A DNA stretch of 64,000 nt from an uncultured Bartonella sp. Lineage in GTDB: Bacteria > Pseudomonadota > Alphaproteobacteria > Rhizobiales > Rhizobiaceae. Shown here in pieces: positions 1 through 9,792 of this stretch. The stretch is taken from contig NZ_CAMLFE010000005.1 in NCBI RefSeq assembly GCF_946479275.1, positions 186,001 to 250,000 on the forward strand, in the 5' to 3' direction. The notes under the pieces were generated by a model. The model ran no database searches and had not been told where the DNA came from. It worked only from the letters and a program-made list of their open reading frames with translations. Numbering within the stretch: position 1 is the stretch's first letter; each line of letters opens with the position of its first letter. Made by a program: the position numbers and the translations under genes.

Positions 1-9
1 GATGAAAAA

Positions 10-86
10 TGGTCGGAGTGAGAGGATTTGAACCTCCGACCCCCTCGTCCCGAACGAGGTGCGCTACCAGTCTGCGCTACACTCCG
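10..86 (-). tRNA. tRNA-Pro (anticodon CGG)
   Basis: Read on the minus strand, the 7-bp acceptor stem CGGAGTG pairs with CACTCCG, followed by discriminator A and an encoded CCA at 10-12. The anticodon stem CCTCG/CGAGG encloses the loop TTCGGGA, giving anticodon CGG for proline. The T arm reads GGTTCAAATCC. All arms are intact, so this is a functional tRNA gene. Confidence 0.95.
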
Positions 87-680
87 ACTAACTGGTGTTG
101 GCGGGCTTATACCGTTATGACAGCTTTCTCGCAAGTGTTTTTTGAAAAAACCCGCTCAACAATTATTCATTTCGTGTTTGTTCCCCCCTTCCTCCTTGGC
201 TCACAATCGCCTTTTCCTGATCTGTTTTTTGCCTTTTCCGCCTTTGCCCCCTCGCCCGCCAGCGTTTTAATATCTTGTGCCAGAAACTTTTTCGCCAAAG
301 CATGAAATTTTTGCCATTGGCGCGACGGTTTTTGCCGCTTTAAAAAGTTGTCTTCCCACCTTTCGAAACCTCTATTGCAAGTTTGGCTGATTTTTCTGTT
401 CTTGACCGATTTTGCGTTCCTCACCATTTTCTAGAGAATTCACGTGGTTGCCGTTTATCCGATCGGACAAAGATCACAGACGGCAATCAAAGGAGAGTTT
501 AAAAATATTTGCCGGTTCTCACAGCCCTCGCCCTATCGCTTGGAAAGGCTTTCACTTTTCATCAACCTTCATTTTAATGGTTTTATTATTTTTTATGCGG
601 CGCGCGGCATTCACTTGACCTAAGCCAATGAAAAGCGATAGCAAGAATATGCTTTTTAAGTTCAAGCCGGAAAAGAAAAA
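87..680. other. Intergenic stretch without a convincing gene
   Basis: About 590 bases lie between the tRNA-Pro and the next gene. Short open frames occur, including an 86-codon lysine-rich frame on the minus strand at 167-427, but none has a good ribosome binding site or recognisable motif. The last ~80 bases presumably hold the promoter and leader of the downstream sugar-nucleotide gene. I see no RNA gene here. Confidence 0.5.
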
Positions 681-2942
681 ATGGCCGAAAAAATCATCAG
701 TTTCATTATGAGTGGCGGCGTTGGTACCCGCCTTTGGCCATTATCGCGCGAAGATTTTCCAAAACAGTTTCATGACCTTTCCGGCAAAGGCTCAATGGTG
801 TCCGGCACAGTCAAGCGTATGAATGCACGGCCAAGCGGCCACGGGCCGATTTTTCTAATTGCTTCGGAAGCCCATGAATATCGTTTGCGCCATGATATTG
901 CCGGTTTGCCATTAAATGGCGGGCGCCCGATTTTTGAACCTTTGGGGCGAAATACGGCAGCAGCCGTTGCTTTGGCAACAGCCATCACCCTTGCCGAATA
1001 TGGTGACAGGCTCATTCTCGTTGCCCCGTCAGACCATGAAATTTCAACTGATGACGATTTTTGGAAAACCATTCATGAAGGGGAAGAAGCCGCAAGGAGC
1101 GGACGCATTGTGGTTTTCGGAATTCATCCGGATAAGCCGGAAACCGGCTATGGCTATGTCGAAACAGGACAGGAAAAAAACGGCGTTTATGACGTTATCC
1201 GCTTTGTTGAAAAGCCGGATGTTGAAACGGCCAAAAAATATTTGCAGTCGGGTAATTTTTTATGGAATTCGGGAATATTCCTTTTTTCCGCAGCAACTAT
1301 GAAAAAAGCCTTTCTTGAATTCCAGCCGGAAATCTGGAACAAGACAGTCGAGGCACTTAAAAGCGCCCATACCGATATATCGGGCACATGGCTAAATTAC
1401 GAGCATTATGCGGCAATCCCTTCCGATTCAGTTGATTATGCCATTATGGAGCATGTCAAAGACATTGCGCTTGTGCCCGCCCGCTTTCACTGGAATGATC
1501 TCGGCTCGTGGCAATCGCTTTTGAACCAGCAATCAAGCCCCACACCGCCGGATAAAAACGGTAATGTGATTATGGGCGATGTTGTGGCGATCAATTGCCA
1601 TGGCAGCTATTTACGCTCGGAAGCGGGGTTACTATCGGCTGTCGGGCTTCACAATATGGCGGTTGTTGCCACAACAGACGCAACTTTTGTGGCTCCCGTC
1701 AAAGAAAGCCAGAATGTGCGCGACGTGGTGGCAACACTTGAGAAAGCGGGAAGGCTTGAAACCAAATTCACCCCTGCCGCCGATAAAATACCGCAAAGCG
1801 GCGCCTATCTCACCCGTGTCGAGCATTGGCTTTTTGATGAAGCGCTGCCGCTTTGGTCAACCCGCGGGGTTGATGAAAAAGGCGGCTTTTATGAAGCCTT
1901 GGGTTTTGACGGAATGCCGGTATTGCGCGCCAAACGCATGCGCACAATGGCGCGCCAGATTTATGCTTTTGCCATGGCCGGTGAAATGGGCTGGGACGGC
2001 CCTTATAAAGAGCTGATTGACCACGGCCTTGAATTTATTGGCAAAAATGGCAGAACAGACCGCGGCGGTTGGGTTTTGCAGCTTTCACAAGATGGCAAGG
2101 TTCTCAACGCAACCGAAGACAGTTACGATCAAGCTTGTGTGTTACTGGCACTTGCCCACGCCCATCGTGTCGGCAATAAAAAAGCCTTGCCGCTTGCTAT
2201 GGAAACCTTTTCTTTCATCGACCTTCATCTTGCCGATAAAGAAGGCAAGGGCTTTTTTGAAAATGCCAAAGCTGACGGAGAGAAAACATTTCGCCGTTCC
2301 AACCCGCATATGCATTTGTTTGAAAGTTTCATGGCCTGGTATGATGTGACTGGTGACAGAGATTATCTTGAACGGGCAGAACGCATTGTCGATCTTTTCA
2401 AGGAACATTTCTTTGATGAGGATAGCTGGACCCTTGCCGAATATTATGACAAGGACTGGCAAAGAGCGGCTTCACCTGAAGGTGATATTTGCGAACCCGG
2501 ACACCATTTTGAATGGTCGTCGCTGCTTGTCGATTTTTCCAAAAAAACCAATGACCGCAGTGTTATAAAACTTGCCAAAAAGCTTTATGCTTCGGCCATT
2601 GCCAATGGTTTGAACCGCAAAACGGGGCTTGCCTATAACACGATTTCGCGCCATGGAATGCCAATCGACACCAATTCGAGAAGCTGGCCGCAAACGGAAG
2701 CGATCAAAGCAGCGCTTGCGCTTGACGGCAATGACGGGCCGGATTTGAAGCCGGAAATAGAAGCGCGTGTGGGAAGGCTTTTCAGATGGCATATCGATGC
2801 CGCTCCCAAAGGTTTATGGATTGACCTCATATCGGAAAACGGCCGCGCCATTGCCGAAGATGTTCCAGCTTCCATTTTCTATCATATGATAACGGCTTTG
2901 ACGCAATATCGGAAATTTGCCCAACATTGGAAGGTGGCGTAA
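681..2942 (+). CDS. Bifunctional mannose-1-phosphate guanylyltransferase / AGE-family sugar isomerase
   Basis: The N-terminal half (about residues 5-350) is a nucleotidyltransferase of the mannose-1-phosphate guanylyltransferase family. The pyrophosphorylase signature GGVGTRLWPLSR is at residues 12-23, followed by FPKQF, and the pattern FVEKPD is typical of sugar-nucleotide pyrophosphorylases. These enzymes make GDP-mannose from GTP and mannose-1-phosphate for surface polysaccharide. The C-terminal half (about 375-750) resembles the N-acylglucosamine 2-epimerase/mannose isomerase fold (GGFYEAL, HLFESFMAW, EPGHHFEW). In the better known AlgA/ManC type the partner isomerase domain is a cupin; here an (alpha/alpha)6-barrel AGE domain takes that place, which suggests fructose-6-phosphate/mannose-6-phosphate interconversion feeding the first domain. 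That coupling is inferred. No operon partner is close; the gene stands alone on the plus strand. Confidence 0.88.
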   Translation: MAEKIISFIMSGGVGTRLWPLSREDFPKQFHDLSGKGSMVSGTVKRMNARPSGHGPIFLIASEAHEYRLRHDIAGLPLNGGRPIFEPLGRNTAAAVALATAITLAEYGDRLILVAPSDHEISTDDDFWKTIHEGEEAARSGRIVVFGIHPDKPETGYGYVETGQEKNGVYDVIRFVEKPDVETAKKYLQSGNFLWNSGIFLFSAATMKKAFLEFQPEIWNKTVEALKSAHTDISGTWLNYEHYAAIPSDSVDYAIMEHVKDIALVPARFHWNDLGSWQSLLNQQSSPTPPDKNGNVIMGDVVAINCHGSYLRSEAGLLSAVGLHNMAVVATTDATFVAPVKESQNVRDVVATLEKAGRLETKFTPAADKIPQSGAYLTRVEHWLFDEALPLWSTRGVDEKGGFYEALGFDGMPVLRAKRMRTMARQIYAFAMAGEMGWDGPYKELIDHGLEFIGKNGRTDRGGWVLQLSQDGKVLNATEDSYDQACVLLALAHAHRVGNKKALPLAMETFSFIDLHLADKEGKGFFENAKADGEKTFRRSNPHMHLFESFMAWYDVTGDRDYLERAERIVDLFKEHFFDEDSWTLAEYYDKDWQRAASPEGDICEPGHHFEWSSLLVDFSKKTNDRSVIKLAKKLYASAIANGLNRKTGLAYNTISRHGMPIDTNSRSWPQTEAIKAALALDGNDGPDLKPEIEARVGRLFRWHIDAAPKGLWIDLISENGRAIAEDVPASIFYHMITALTQYRKFAQHWKVA

Positions 2943-3100
2943 AATCTCGCCGGTCATTTCCTTAAATCTGCCCTGCCCGATTCACTCATGCTCAAGGCGT
3001 TTCCTCTCCTAAAACAGGGACAAGAATTGCCGCGTTTAAAAACCGGACAATCCGGGCTCACGCGGAAAAGTGTGAGACGTAAAATTCAAGAAAAACAATA

Positions 3101-3136
3101 AAAACCCGTCCGGCGTATGTCGCCAAACGGGCTTTT
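3101..3136 (-). terminator. Rho-independent terminator, probably bidirectional
   Basis: The arms CCCGTCCGGCG and CGCCAAACGGG form a stem with a small internal mismatch and a four-to-five-base loop. The minus strand continues into TTTTTATTG, so it terminates the His-rich protein gene that ends at 3175. The plus strand also has a CTTTT tail and could stop transcription from the upstream sugar-nucleotide gene. Confidence 0.75.
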
Positions 3137-3174
3137 ATCGGGGTTCCGGTTTATGATTATCTTACGACAACCTA

Positions 3175-3435
3175 TCAATACCAATGAGGATGCGGGTGCC
3201 AGGGCCGCGGGCCATAATGGGGCCCATAATAGGGCGGCGGTGGCGGCGGAGCCGGATAGAAGTGCCGGTGCTCGAAATGGCGACGATGTGGCGGATAGCG
3301 ATGATGATAACGGTCATAATGATGGTGACCGTCCTCAACGATGATGACAGGATAAACATCGGCCTTGGCAGAAAGTGCACCACAAAGGGGCACTGTCATT
3401 GCGAGACTTAAAAGAAGAACAACCAGTTTTCTCAT
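3175..3435 (-). CDS. Small exported His/Pro/Tyr-rich protein
   Basis: The 86-residue product begins with a classic Sec signal peptide: MRK, a leucine-rich core, then a small-residue cleavage region ending ALSAKA at about residue 25. The mature ~60 residues are almost entirely His, Pro, Tyr and Arg, with clusters such as HHHYDRYHHRY and PAPPPPPPYYGPHYGP. Many small periplasmic or surface proteins of this composition bind divalent metal ions, but nothing in the sequence proves that, and I do not assign a family. It is a single-gene unit with its own terminator just downstream. Confidence 0.65.
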   Translation of the reverse strand: MRKLVVLLLSLAMTVPLCGALSAKADVYPVIIVEDGHHHYDRYHHRYPPHRRHFEHRHFYPAPPPPPPYYGPHYGPRPWHPHPHWY

Positions 3436-3784
3436 GTGAGATACCCTTTTAACGATTCTTGATAAACACCTTATGCTTTGTTAGCTGAACTTATCCTGAA
3501 CTTTTTGTTAATCTCCCGTTCATCTTCGCTTTGATGAGAAATGAAAAAACCGGCTTTACCAACCGGACAGGGTTCAGATAAACACGAATAGAACAAATGA
3601 TTGCGGCTAAAAAATTTTAAAAAACCTGAACGGGTAAACATTCCGGATAGATTTTCATGCCCGCAAATATCTCGCACTATTGAAAAAAGGTCTGGCGATA
3701 GTCCCGCTTTTCTCCCGTCAAACTCGAAATTGATTGCAAAAAAATTATCTCAAGTATTACGATGATCGCACGAGGGAACCATAT
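3436..3784. other. Intergenic stretch between divergent small-secreted-protein genes
   Basis: The stretch holds the divergent upstream regions of the His-rich protein gene (minus) and the Cys-rich protein gene (plus). I see no convincing gene, RNA or strong repeat. A 68-codon minus-strand frame at 3471-3677 has no supporting signal. Confidence 0.45.
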
Positions 3785-4120
3785 GTGAAATATATTTTGC
3801 TGATTTTCATTTTTCTCAACGCTTCGCTTCCGGAACTTGCTGCGGCAAATACACCTTGTTCAGGCCGGAAAGGCGGCATTTCCCATTGTGTTGGCAGAAC
3901 CTTTATCTGTAATGACGGTTCAACCAGCGCATCGACCAAAGATTGTTCGGCCTATATGGGCGGCAGTTCAACAAACAGCCAGTCTCTCAAAAGCAGCCCG
4001 TCTTTTATGGAACCATCATCGGGAAATTGTTCTTGCCGATCGGGAACCTATTGCGTTGGCCCCAGAGGCGGACATTATTGCTATTCCGATAGCGGGCAGA
4101 AAAGCTACCTGCCCCATTGA
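3785..4120 (+). CDS. Small secreted cysteine-rich protein
   Basis: A GTG at 3785 is preceded at seven bases by GAGGGA and gives an immediate signal peptide (MKYILLIFIFLNASLPELAAA), so it is a better start than the in-frame ATG at 3734, which would put a charged stretch before the hydrophobic core. The mature part has about eight cysteines in two modules: CSGRKGGISHC...CNDGSTSASTKDC, and a C-terminal CSCRSGTYCVGPRGGHYC. The GPRGG-x-Y-C-Y-S-x-S-G-x-K motif recurs in short secreted proteins of unknown function in Proteobacteria. The function is unknown. The paired cysteines suggest a disulfide-stabilised periplasmic or extracellular domain. Confidence 0.65.
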   Translation: MKYILLIFIFLNASLPELAAANTPCSGRKGGISHCVGRTFICNDGSTSASTKDCSAYMGGSSTNSQSLKSSPSFMEPSSGNCSCRSGTYCVGPRGGHYCYSDSGQKSYLPH

Positions 4121-4333
4121 AGACAGCTCTTCAAAAAACGCAATGAATCGCAAAAATCGGTCATGAAAATTGCCGAAAACTCCACGCGAATGTTTCTCCG
4201 AAGACCACCCGACAAACACCCCCTGATTGTTTTAGAGTATTCATCGACCGCATCCGATATATTCGAGGTTTTTCCCGCGCTACCATCGTCTTTGAAACTT
4301 CGCAGCCTTCCCGAACCGCGTAGTGCCGACCGC

Positions 4334-4526
4334 CTTTAATATGCCCGCGGGGCTTTAATGCATAGGCATTGTTTTGAACCAGTTTTCGCACACAAATGGC
4401 GGGTGATTGCTTTTAAACACCTCACTTGCCTTCACTATGCCCGCGGGGCTTTAACGCACGGGCATTGTTTTGAACCTACAGCCATTTCTCGGCGGTAGGT
4501 GATTGCTTTTAAGCGCCTCACTCGCC
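4334..4526. repeat. Two tandem ~96-bp copies overlapping the 3' end of proC, each with a hairpin
   Basis: The segment starting ATGCCCGCGGGGCTTTAA at 4341 recurs at 4437 (period 96). The following GGTGATTGCTTTTAA and CTCACTTGCC/CTCACTCGCC blocks keep the same spacing. The right copy runs into the last codons and stop of the proC-like gene (stop at 4518-4520), so the array looks like a tandem duplication of that gene's 3' end plus its downstream hairpin. On the minus strand each copy can fold as ATGCC(CG)...(CG)GGCAT. No uridine run follows, so neither is a textbook terminator. The bases from 4121 to 4334 hold nothing else I can name. Confidence 0.75.
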
Positions 4527-5282
4527 CTTGATACGTTTGAACGCTTCGTCAAGGCCGCCGGTTAAGGCTTCTCTGCCGCCATGATTGGTAAAATATTGGG
4601 AGACCAGCTCGTTCGTGCCTTTTTTGGTCGAATATTCAGCTTCCAAAGCGGTAAAATCGGGCTTCCCTACTTTACGCGCCTCGTCGGCAAGATTGCCAAA
4701 CATGGAGGCAAGAAACGGTGCCGACTGGCTTTCATCAAGCCCGTTTTTTTCAAACCAACGGTTTGCTGTTTCGATGAAATTGAAATAGACACCCATCAGA
4801 GAGCCGGCAGTCATCATCAAGGCAAACTGGCTTTCATCCTTGACGGCAATTGCCCCGCCCATCGCATTGAAGATTTTCTTCAATTCCGGATTATCCGGAT
4901 AAATTGCAGTCATCCCTTTGGCTTCGGCAACAAAGGGAAGCGGCACGGCGCGAAAAACCTTTTTGCCAATCCATTTTTCAGTTTCACTTGCCGTTGCCAT
5001 GGCAATAACCGAAATAACCGTTTTTGCTTTAGTAAAATCGAGTTTTTTTAATTCTTCTTCTGCAATCTGGCTTCTCAGACAAATGAAAACATCATCGCTT
5101 TGGTCGATTACATCCTGATTGTCTTTGCCGATTTTGACCTTGTCAAAGCGTTTGGAAAGCTCTGCCGCGCGGTTGGCATTTCGGGGTGAAATCGTAATTT
5201 GTTCCACCGGAAGATTGCTCTTCATCAAGCCTTCCACCATGGCCGAGGCAATGGTTCCCGTACCGATAAAACCTAGTTTCAT
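4518..5282 (-). CDS. proC: Pyrroline-5-carboxylate reductase family protein
   Basis: The product (254 residues) opens with the NAD(P)-binding motif [16 protein letters not shown] and continues with ISPRN and VFICLRSQ, as in pyrroline-5-carboxylate reductases, which reduce P5C to proline in the cytoplasm. The helical C-terminal dimer domain has a reduced form of the usual SGPAY region ([17 protein letters not shown]). The sequence has drifted from standard ProC, so a paralogue acting on a related imine is possible. Its ATG overlaps the metH stop (5279-5282, ATGA), indicating translational coupling and cotranscription from the metH promoter. A duplicated copy of its 3' end lies just downstream. 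Confidence 0.75.
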   Translation of the reverse strand: MKLGFIGTGTIASAMVEGLMKSNLPVEQITISPRNANRAAELSKRFDKVKIGKDNQDVIDQSDDVFICLRSQIAEEELKKLDFTKAKTVISVIAMATASETEKWIGKKVFRAVPLPFVAEAKGMTAIYPDNPELKKIFNAMGGAIAVKDESQFALMMTAGSLMGVYFNFIETANRWFEKNGLDESQSAPFLASMFGNLADEARKVGKPDFTALEAEYSTKKGTNELVSQYFTNHGGREALTGGLDEAFKRIKGE

Positions 5283-8200
5283 TTGTCTCTTTTAACCTCG
5301 TAATTCAAGATCGGTCCAAGCCAGCGTTCGACTTCGCTCACCGGCATTGCTTTTCTTTCGGCATAATCTTCAACCTGATCGCGTTCGACCTTGGCAACGC
5401 CGAAATAATAGCTGTCGGGATGGGAAAAATAAAGTCCGGCAACCGACGAGCCGGGCCACATGGCGTAACTTTCGGTAAGTTTCACACCGGTATTTTTTGT
5501 CGCATCAAGAAGCTCGAACAATGTGCCTTTTTCGGTATGATCGGGCTGTGCGGGATAGCCGGGAGCCGGACGTATGCCGCGATAATGTTCAACAATCAGA
5601 TCTTCTTTTGTCGAATTTTCATCGGCCGCATAACCCCAATAGTGCTTGCGAACGCGTTCATGCAGACATTCGGCAAAAGCTTCGGCAAAACGGTCAGCCA
5701 GCGCTTTGACCAGAATGGAAGAATAATCGTCGTTTTCGCGTTTGAAACGTTCGGCAATTTTTTCCTCGCCAAAGCCACTCGTTACCACGAAACCGCCAAG
5801 ATAATCGGGCGTGCCGACAGGAGCAACAAAATCGGCCAGAGCAAGATTGGGCTTTCCCTCGCGCCGCTGCAATTGCTGACGCAAAGTGAAGAAGGTTGCC
5901 CGCTCGTGTTTTCTTGTTTCGTCAGTGTAAATGCGGATGTCATCACCAACGCGGTTTGCCGGCCAGAAGCCGATCACTGCCTTCGGATGGAACCATTTTT
6001 CGGCAATGATTTTTTTCAGCATTTTTTGCGCGTCGTCATAAAGCTGGCGGGCCGTTGCCCCCTGCTTTTCATCATCAAAAATTGCCGGAAAACGCCCGCG
6101 CAATTCCCAGCTCTGGAAAAACGGTGTCCAGTCGAAATAGGTGGAAAGTTCGGCAAGATCCCAATCGTCGAATTTTTTGACACCAAGAAATGTCGGCTTG
6201 ACCGGTTTATAATTTTTGAAATCGAGTTTCAGTGCATTGGCGCGCGCTTCACTTAATGAAACGCGGGTCTTTTGTTGTTCGCCCCTTTCATGGGCGGCGG
6301 CGAGCTTCGCATATTCCTGACGGATTTTTTTGATTGTTTCGGTTTTTGTTTGCGGGGAAAGAAGCGATGAAACAACCCCCACCGCCCGACTTGCATCCAG
6401 CACATAAACACTCTGCCCGCGGTGATATTGCGGGTTGATCTTGACGGCCGTGTGAACGCGGCTTGTCGTTGCCCCGCCGATTAACAAGGGAATGTCGAAG
6501 CCCTGACTTTCCATTTCGTGGGCAACATTGACCATTTCATCAAGTGAAGGTGTAATGAGGCCGGAAAGGCCGATTGCATCGGCTTTTTCACGCCGTGCCG
6601 CATCGAGAATGGTTTGTGCAGGAACCATCACACCAAGATCGATAATCTCGTAATTATTGCAGGCAAGCACAACGCCGACAATGTTTTTGCCAATATCGTG
6701 CACATCGCCCTTGACTGTTGCGAGAATAATTTTGCCCGCACTCTGGTGGCCTTCGCCACCATTTTTACGCTTTTCCTCTTCCATATAGGGAAGAAGAATG
6801 GCCACAGCCTGCTTCATCACGCGGGCGGATTTGACCACCTGCGGCAAAAACATTTTGCCGGACCCAAAAAGGTCGCCCACCACATTCATGCCGGCCATAA
6901 GCGGCCCTTCAATGACATCAAGCGGGCGTTCGGCTTTTTGGCGTGCTTCTTCCGTATCAGCGTCGATATATTCGGTAATGCCGTTCACAAGAGCATGTTC
7001 AAGGCGCTTTTCCACCGGCAATTGTCGCCAGCTTAAGTCTTTTTCTTTCTTGACGCCGCCACCGGCCTTGCCGCGATATTCTTCCGCTAGTGCAAGCAAG
7101 CGCTCGGTTGCGCCAGCGTCTTTATTCAGGATCACATCTTCACAGGCTTTTTTAAGCTTCGGTTCGATTGTATCGTAAACGGCCAATTGTCCGGCATTGA
7201 CAATGCCCATATCCATACCGGCGGCAATTGCCCGATAAAGGAAGACCGAATGCATCGCCTCGCGAACCGGCTCATTGCCACGGAACGAGAATGACAGATT
7301 GGATACCCCGCCAGAAATATGGCAATAAGGTAGTTTTTTACGAATTTCCTTGGTCGCTTCGATAAAATCGACGGCGTAATTGTTGTGCTCGTCAATGCCG
7401 GTTGCAATGGCGAAAATATTGGGGTCGAAAATAATATCCTGAGGCGGGAAACCGACCTTGTCGACAAGAATTCTATAAGCGCGCTCGCAGATTGAAACCT
7501 TGCGTTGTTCGGTGTCGGCCTGGCCTTTTTCATCAAAAGCCATCACCACAACCGCCGCCCCGTAACGGGAGGCAAGTTTTGCGTGTTCGATAAACTTTTC
7601 CTCGCCCTCTTTCAAGGAAATCGAGTTGACGATGGATTTACCCTGCACACATTGAAGACCGGCTTCAATAACTTCCCATTTGGATGAATCAATCATGACG
7701 GGAACACGGGAAATATCAGGCTCGGCGGCAAGAAGATTTAAGAATTTGCGCATGGCCGCAACGGAATCAATCAAGCCTTCATCCATATTGATGTCGATAA
7801 CCTGCGCACCGTTTTCTACCTGATTGCGCGCAACATCGAGAGCAGCCGTATAATCATTATTGGTTATGAGTTTGCGAAACCGTGCCGAACCCGTGACATT
7901 GGTACGCTCGCCAATATTGACGAAAGGAATATCGTGAGTGAGTGTAAAGGGTTCAAGACCCGACAAATGCAAAAGCTTTTCCTGCGGTTTGGGTTTCCTC
8001 GGTTTGAAGGGTTTGACCGCGTCGGCAATGGCGCGAATATGGTCGGGCGTGGTCCCGCAGCAACCGCCGACAATGTTGATGACACCTTCACGCGCATATT
8101 CCTCAAGCTCTTTTGCCATAATCTCAGGCGTTTCATCATAACCGCCAAAAGCATTGGGCAAACCGGCATTGGGATAAACACAAATCAGTTCTTCCGTATT

Positions 8201-9082
8201 GGCAGCCATTTCCTTGACGAGTGGCAGCATGGCCTTTGCGCCCAAAGCACAATTAAGCCCGACAGAAAACGGCTTGGCATGGGCAACTGAATAAAGAAAG
8301 GCTGTTGGCGTTTGTCCTGAAAGTGTACGCCCCGACATATCGGTAATTGTGCCGGAAATCATGATCGGCAATTCGATATTTTTTTTGGCAAAAACTTCTT
8401 TTGCAGCAAAAATAGCCGCTTTGGCATTGAGCGTATCGAAGATGGTTTCAATGAGAAGCAGGTCAACACCGCCGTCAATCAGTGCATTGATCTGCTCGCC
8501 ATAAGCAATGCGCAATTCATCAAAGGTAATGGCACGAAAACCCGGATTGTTGACATCGGGCGAAATCGAGGCGGTCTTATTGGTGGGGCCAATGGAGCCG
8601 GCAACAAAGCGCGGCTTGCCATCTTTCTCTTCTGCCCGTAAAGCCGCACGGCGCGCAAGACGGGCGCCGTCACGGTTAAGCTCATAGACCATATTTTCCA
8701 TGCCGTAATCGGCCTGCGCAATGGTGGTTGAAGAAAATGTGTTGGTTTCCAGAATGTCGGCACCGGCCAAAGCATAGCGCAAATGGATGTCTTCAATGGC
8801 TTTCGGCTGGGTCAATGTCAAAAGATCGTTATTGCCTTGAAGAGCGCAACTACAGGCCACAAACCGCTCGCCACGGAAATGTTCTTCGTCAAAATGGAAA
8901 GACTGGATTTGCGTTCCCATCGCGCCATCAAGAATAAGAATGCGCTCGCGTGCCAATTGGCGCAATTCTTCCGAACGGTTTTTCGGCTTTTCTGTTTGAC
9001 CGAACAATTGTTCTACAGGATTTGATGTTTTGCCTGAGGCTTTTTCTTCGCCGGAAGATGACTTTTCGACAATATGCGACAT
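5279..9082 (-). CDS. metH: Cobalamin-dependent methionine synthase
   Basis: The product is a full-length (about 1,267 residues) MetH with all modules. An N-terminal homocysteine-binding barrel carries the zinc cysteines in GLNCALGA and [11 protein letters not shown] pterin-binding domain follows ([19 protein letters not shown]). The helical cap and B12 domain contain the cobalt-ligating histidine in [11 protein letters not shown] near residue 793. The C-terminal activation domain reads KTTGVK...[17 protein letters not shown]. It transfers the methyl group of methyltetrahydrofolate to homocysteine. The start at 9082 (MSHIVEK) has an AAAGG ten bases upstream, whereas the in-frame ATG at 9100 has none. 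A 22-bp perfect palindrome about 35 bases upstream is a likely operator. It is the first gene of a metH-proC unit. Confidence 0.96.
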   Translation of the reverse strand: MSHIVEKSSSGEEKASGKTSNPVEQLFGQTEKPKNRSEELRQLARERILILDGAMGTQIQSFHFDEEHFRGERFVACSCALQGNNDLLTLTQPKAIEDIHLRYALAGADILETNTFSSTTIAQADYGMENMVYELNRDGARLARRAALRAEEKDGKPRFVAGSIGPTNKTASISPDVNNPGFRAITFDELRIAYGEQINALIDGGVDLLLIETIFDTLNAKAAIFAAKEVFAKKNIELPIMISGTITDMSGRTLSGQTPTAFLYSVAHAKPFSVGLNCALGAKAMLPLVKEMAANTEELICVYPNAGLPNAFGGYDETPEIMAKELEEYAREGVINIVGGCCGTTPDHIRAIADAVKPFKPRKPKPQEKLLHLSGLEPFTLTHDIPFVNIGERTNVTGSARFRKLITNNDYTAALDVARNQVENGAQVIDINMDEGLIDSVAAMRKFLNLLAAEPDISRVPVMIDSSKWEVIEAGLQCVQGKSIVNSISLKEGEEKFIEHAKLASRYGAAVVVMAFDEKGQADTEQRKVSICERAYRILVDKVGFPPQDIIFDPNIFAIATGIDEHNNYAVDFIEATKEIRKKLPYCHISGGVSNLSFSFRGNEPVREAMHSVFLYRAIAAGMDMGIVNAGQLAVYDTIEPKLKKACEDVILNKDAGATERLLALAEEYRGKAGGGVKKEKDLSWRQLPVEKRLEHALVNGITEYIDADTEEARQKAERPLDVIEGPLMAGMNVVGDLFGSGKMFLPQVVKSARVMKQAVAILLPYMEEEKRKNGGEGHQSAGKIILATVKGDVHDIGKNIVGVVLACNNYEIIDLGVMVPAQTILDAARREKADAIGLSGLITPSLDEMVNVAHEMESQGFDIPLLIGGATTSRVHTAVKINPQYHRGQSVYVLDASRAVGVVSSLLSPQTKTETIKKIRQEYAKLAAAHERGEQQKTRVSLSEARANALKLDFKNYKPVKPTFLGVKKFDDWDLAELSTYFDWTPFFQSWELRGRFPAIFDDEKQGATARQLYDDAQKMLKKIIAEKWFHPKAVIGFWPANRVGDDIRIYTDETRKHERATFFTLRQQLQRREGKPNLALADFVAPVGTPDYLGGFVVTSGFGEEKIAERFKRENDDYSSILVKALADRFAEAFAECLHERVRKHYWGYAADENSTKEDLIVEHYRGIRPAPGYPAQPDHTEKGTLFELLDATKNTGVKLTESYAMWPGSSVAGLYFSHPDSYYFGVAKVERDQVEDYAERKAMPVSEVERWLGPILNYEVKRDK

Positions 9083-9117
9083 AGCGGGGGAACCTTTCAT
9101 ATCAGCCGGTCATGAGT

Positions 9118-9139
9118 GACATAAAGAAATCTTTATGTC
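9118..9139. promoter_or_regulatory. Perfect 22-bp palindrome upstream of metH, candidate methionine-cycle operator
   Basis: The arm GACATAAAGA is followed by AA and its exact reverse complement TCTTTATGTC. It lies in the ~80-base space between the metH start and the terminator of the next gene, where the metH promoter must be. Alphaproteobacterial methionine genes are known to be controlled by ArsR-family SahR/SamR regulators that bind A/T-rich palindromes centred on AAGATATCTT-like cores, which this resembles. The specific regulator is an inference. Confidence 0.6.
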
Positions 9140-9161
9140 AATAAATTCCAAGAATAGAAAT

Positions 9162-9185
9162 AAAAAACGCCGGTATAAACCGGCG
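9162..9185 (-). terminator. Rho-independent terminator of the small membrane protein gene
   Basis: The seven-base arms CGCCGGT and ACCGGCG enclose the loop ATAA. On the minus strand the stem runs straight into TTTTTTA. It lies 28 bases after the stop of the gene at 9213-9458 and separates it from the metH control region. Confidence 0.85.
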
Positions 9186-9212
9186 CCTTTTTAATAAAAC
9201 TTTTTGTGATCG

Positions 9213-9458
9213 TCACCGGACAAAAATACCGATAGAGCAAGCGACACACAAAACTGACAGAATTATCAAAATAAGATAGGCCTTTTTCTTGTCGAACAGA
9301 ATTGCGAAAGCAGAAAACCAGCCCATAATACCTGCGCTTAATGCAAACATAAAACCGGCGCGGTTCAAGGCAACAAGATGGGCAGCCATCAGGCCACCAA
9401 TAATCAACGCACCAAAAACTATTATAAGACCGGTTGCGAACTTCTCATAATCGTCCAT
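9213..9458 (-). CDS. Small integral membrane protein of unknown function
   Basis: The product has about 81 residues with three hydrophobic segments (near residues 8-30, 34-52 and 60-80). The short loop between the second and third contains DKKK, which suggests a cytoplasmic side. An ATG at 9458 preceded by GAAGAGG seven bases away is preferred over the TTG two codons upstream. I recognise no family. It has its own terminator and no operon partner. Confidence 0.6.
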   Translation of the reverse strand: MDDYEKFATGLIIVFGALIIGGLMAAHLVALNRAGFMFALSAGIMGWFSAFAILFDKKKAYLILIILSVLCVACSIGIFVR

Positions 9459-9464
9459 AATCAA

Positions 9465-9792
9465 TCCTCTTCAAGCGGGCTTGCAATTCTTCATAAATCA
9501 AAGTCCGGATACTCGATGTTTCTTTCCTTCTAGCGCATGAAAGAGAAAAACAAAATGTTTTTTTCGTTTGTGCCCCTTCAACAATGTGCCTGCTCACGAA
9601 GTTTTTGTCATGAACCGGTTTTTCCTCTCCTTAAGTTTTTGTCGCGATAACTTTTATTTCCTAATCTTCCATCACAGAAACTTTTGTGACCGACGCCGCT
9701 TATCTTGAACAAACCGGAATTGCCAAACCGGGATTGCCCAGCCAGCATTGCAAATCCGGAATTGCTGTCCAGCACTCCTCATCCCATGCTTT
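9465..9792. other. Intergenic stretch with a short degenerate repeat
   Basis: No gene is visible. At about 9712-9775 the motif CCGGAATTGC / CCGGGATTGCC / CCGGAATTGC recurs three times in imperfect form with variable spacers (ACCGGAATTGCC, ACCGGGATTGCC, TCCGGAATTGCT). The rest is unremarkable. Confidence 0.4.

Noticed and set aside
167-427. 86-codon lysine-rich minus-strand frame
   Set aside because: No ribosome binding site, no family motif, low-complexity C-terminus; kept only as part of the intergenic description.
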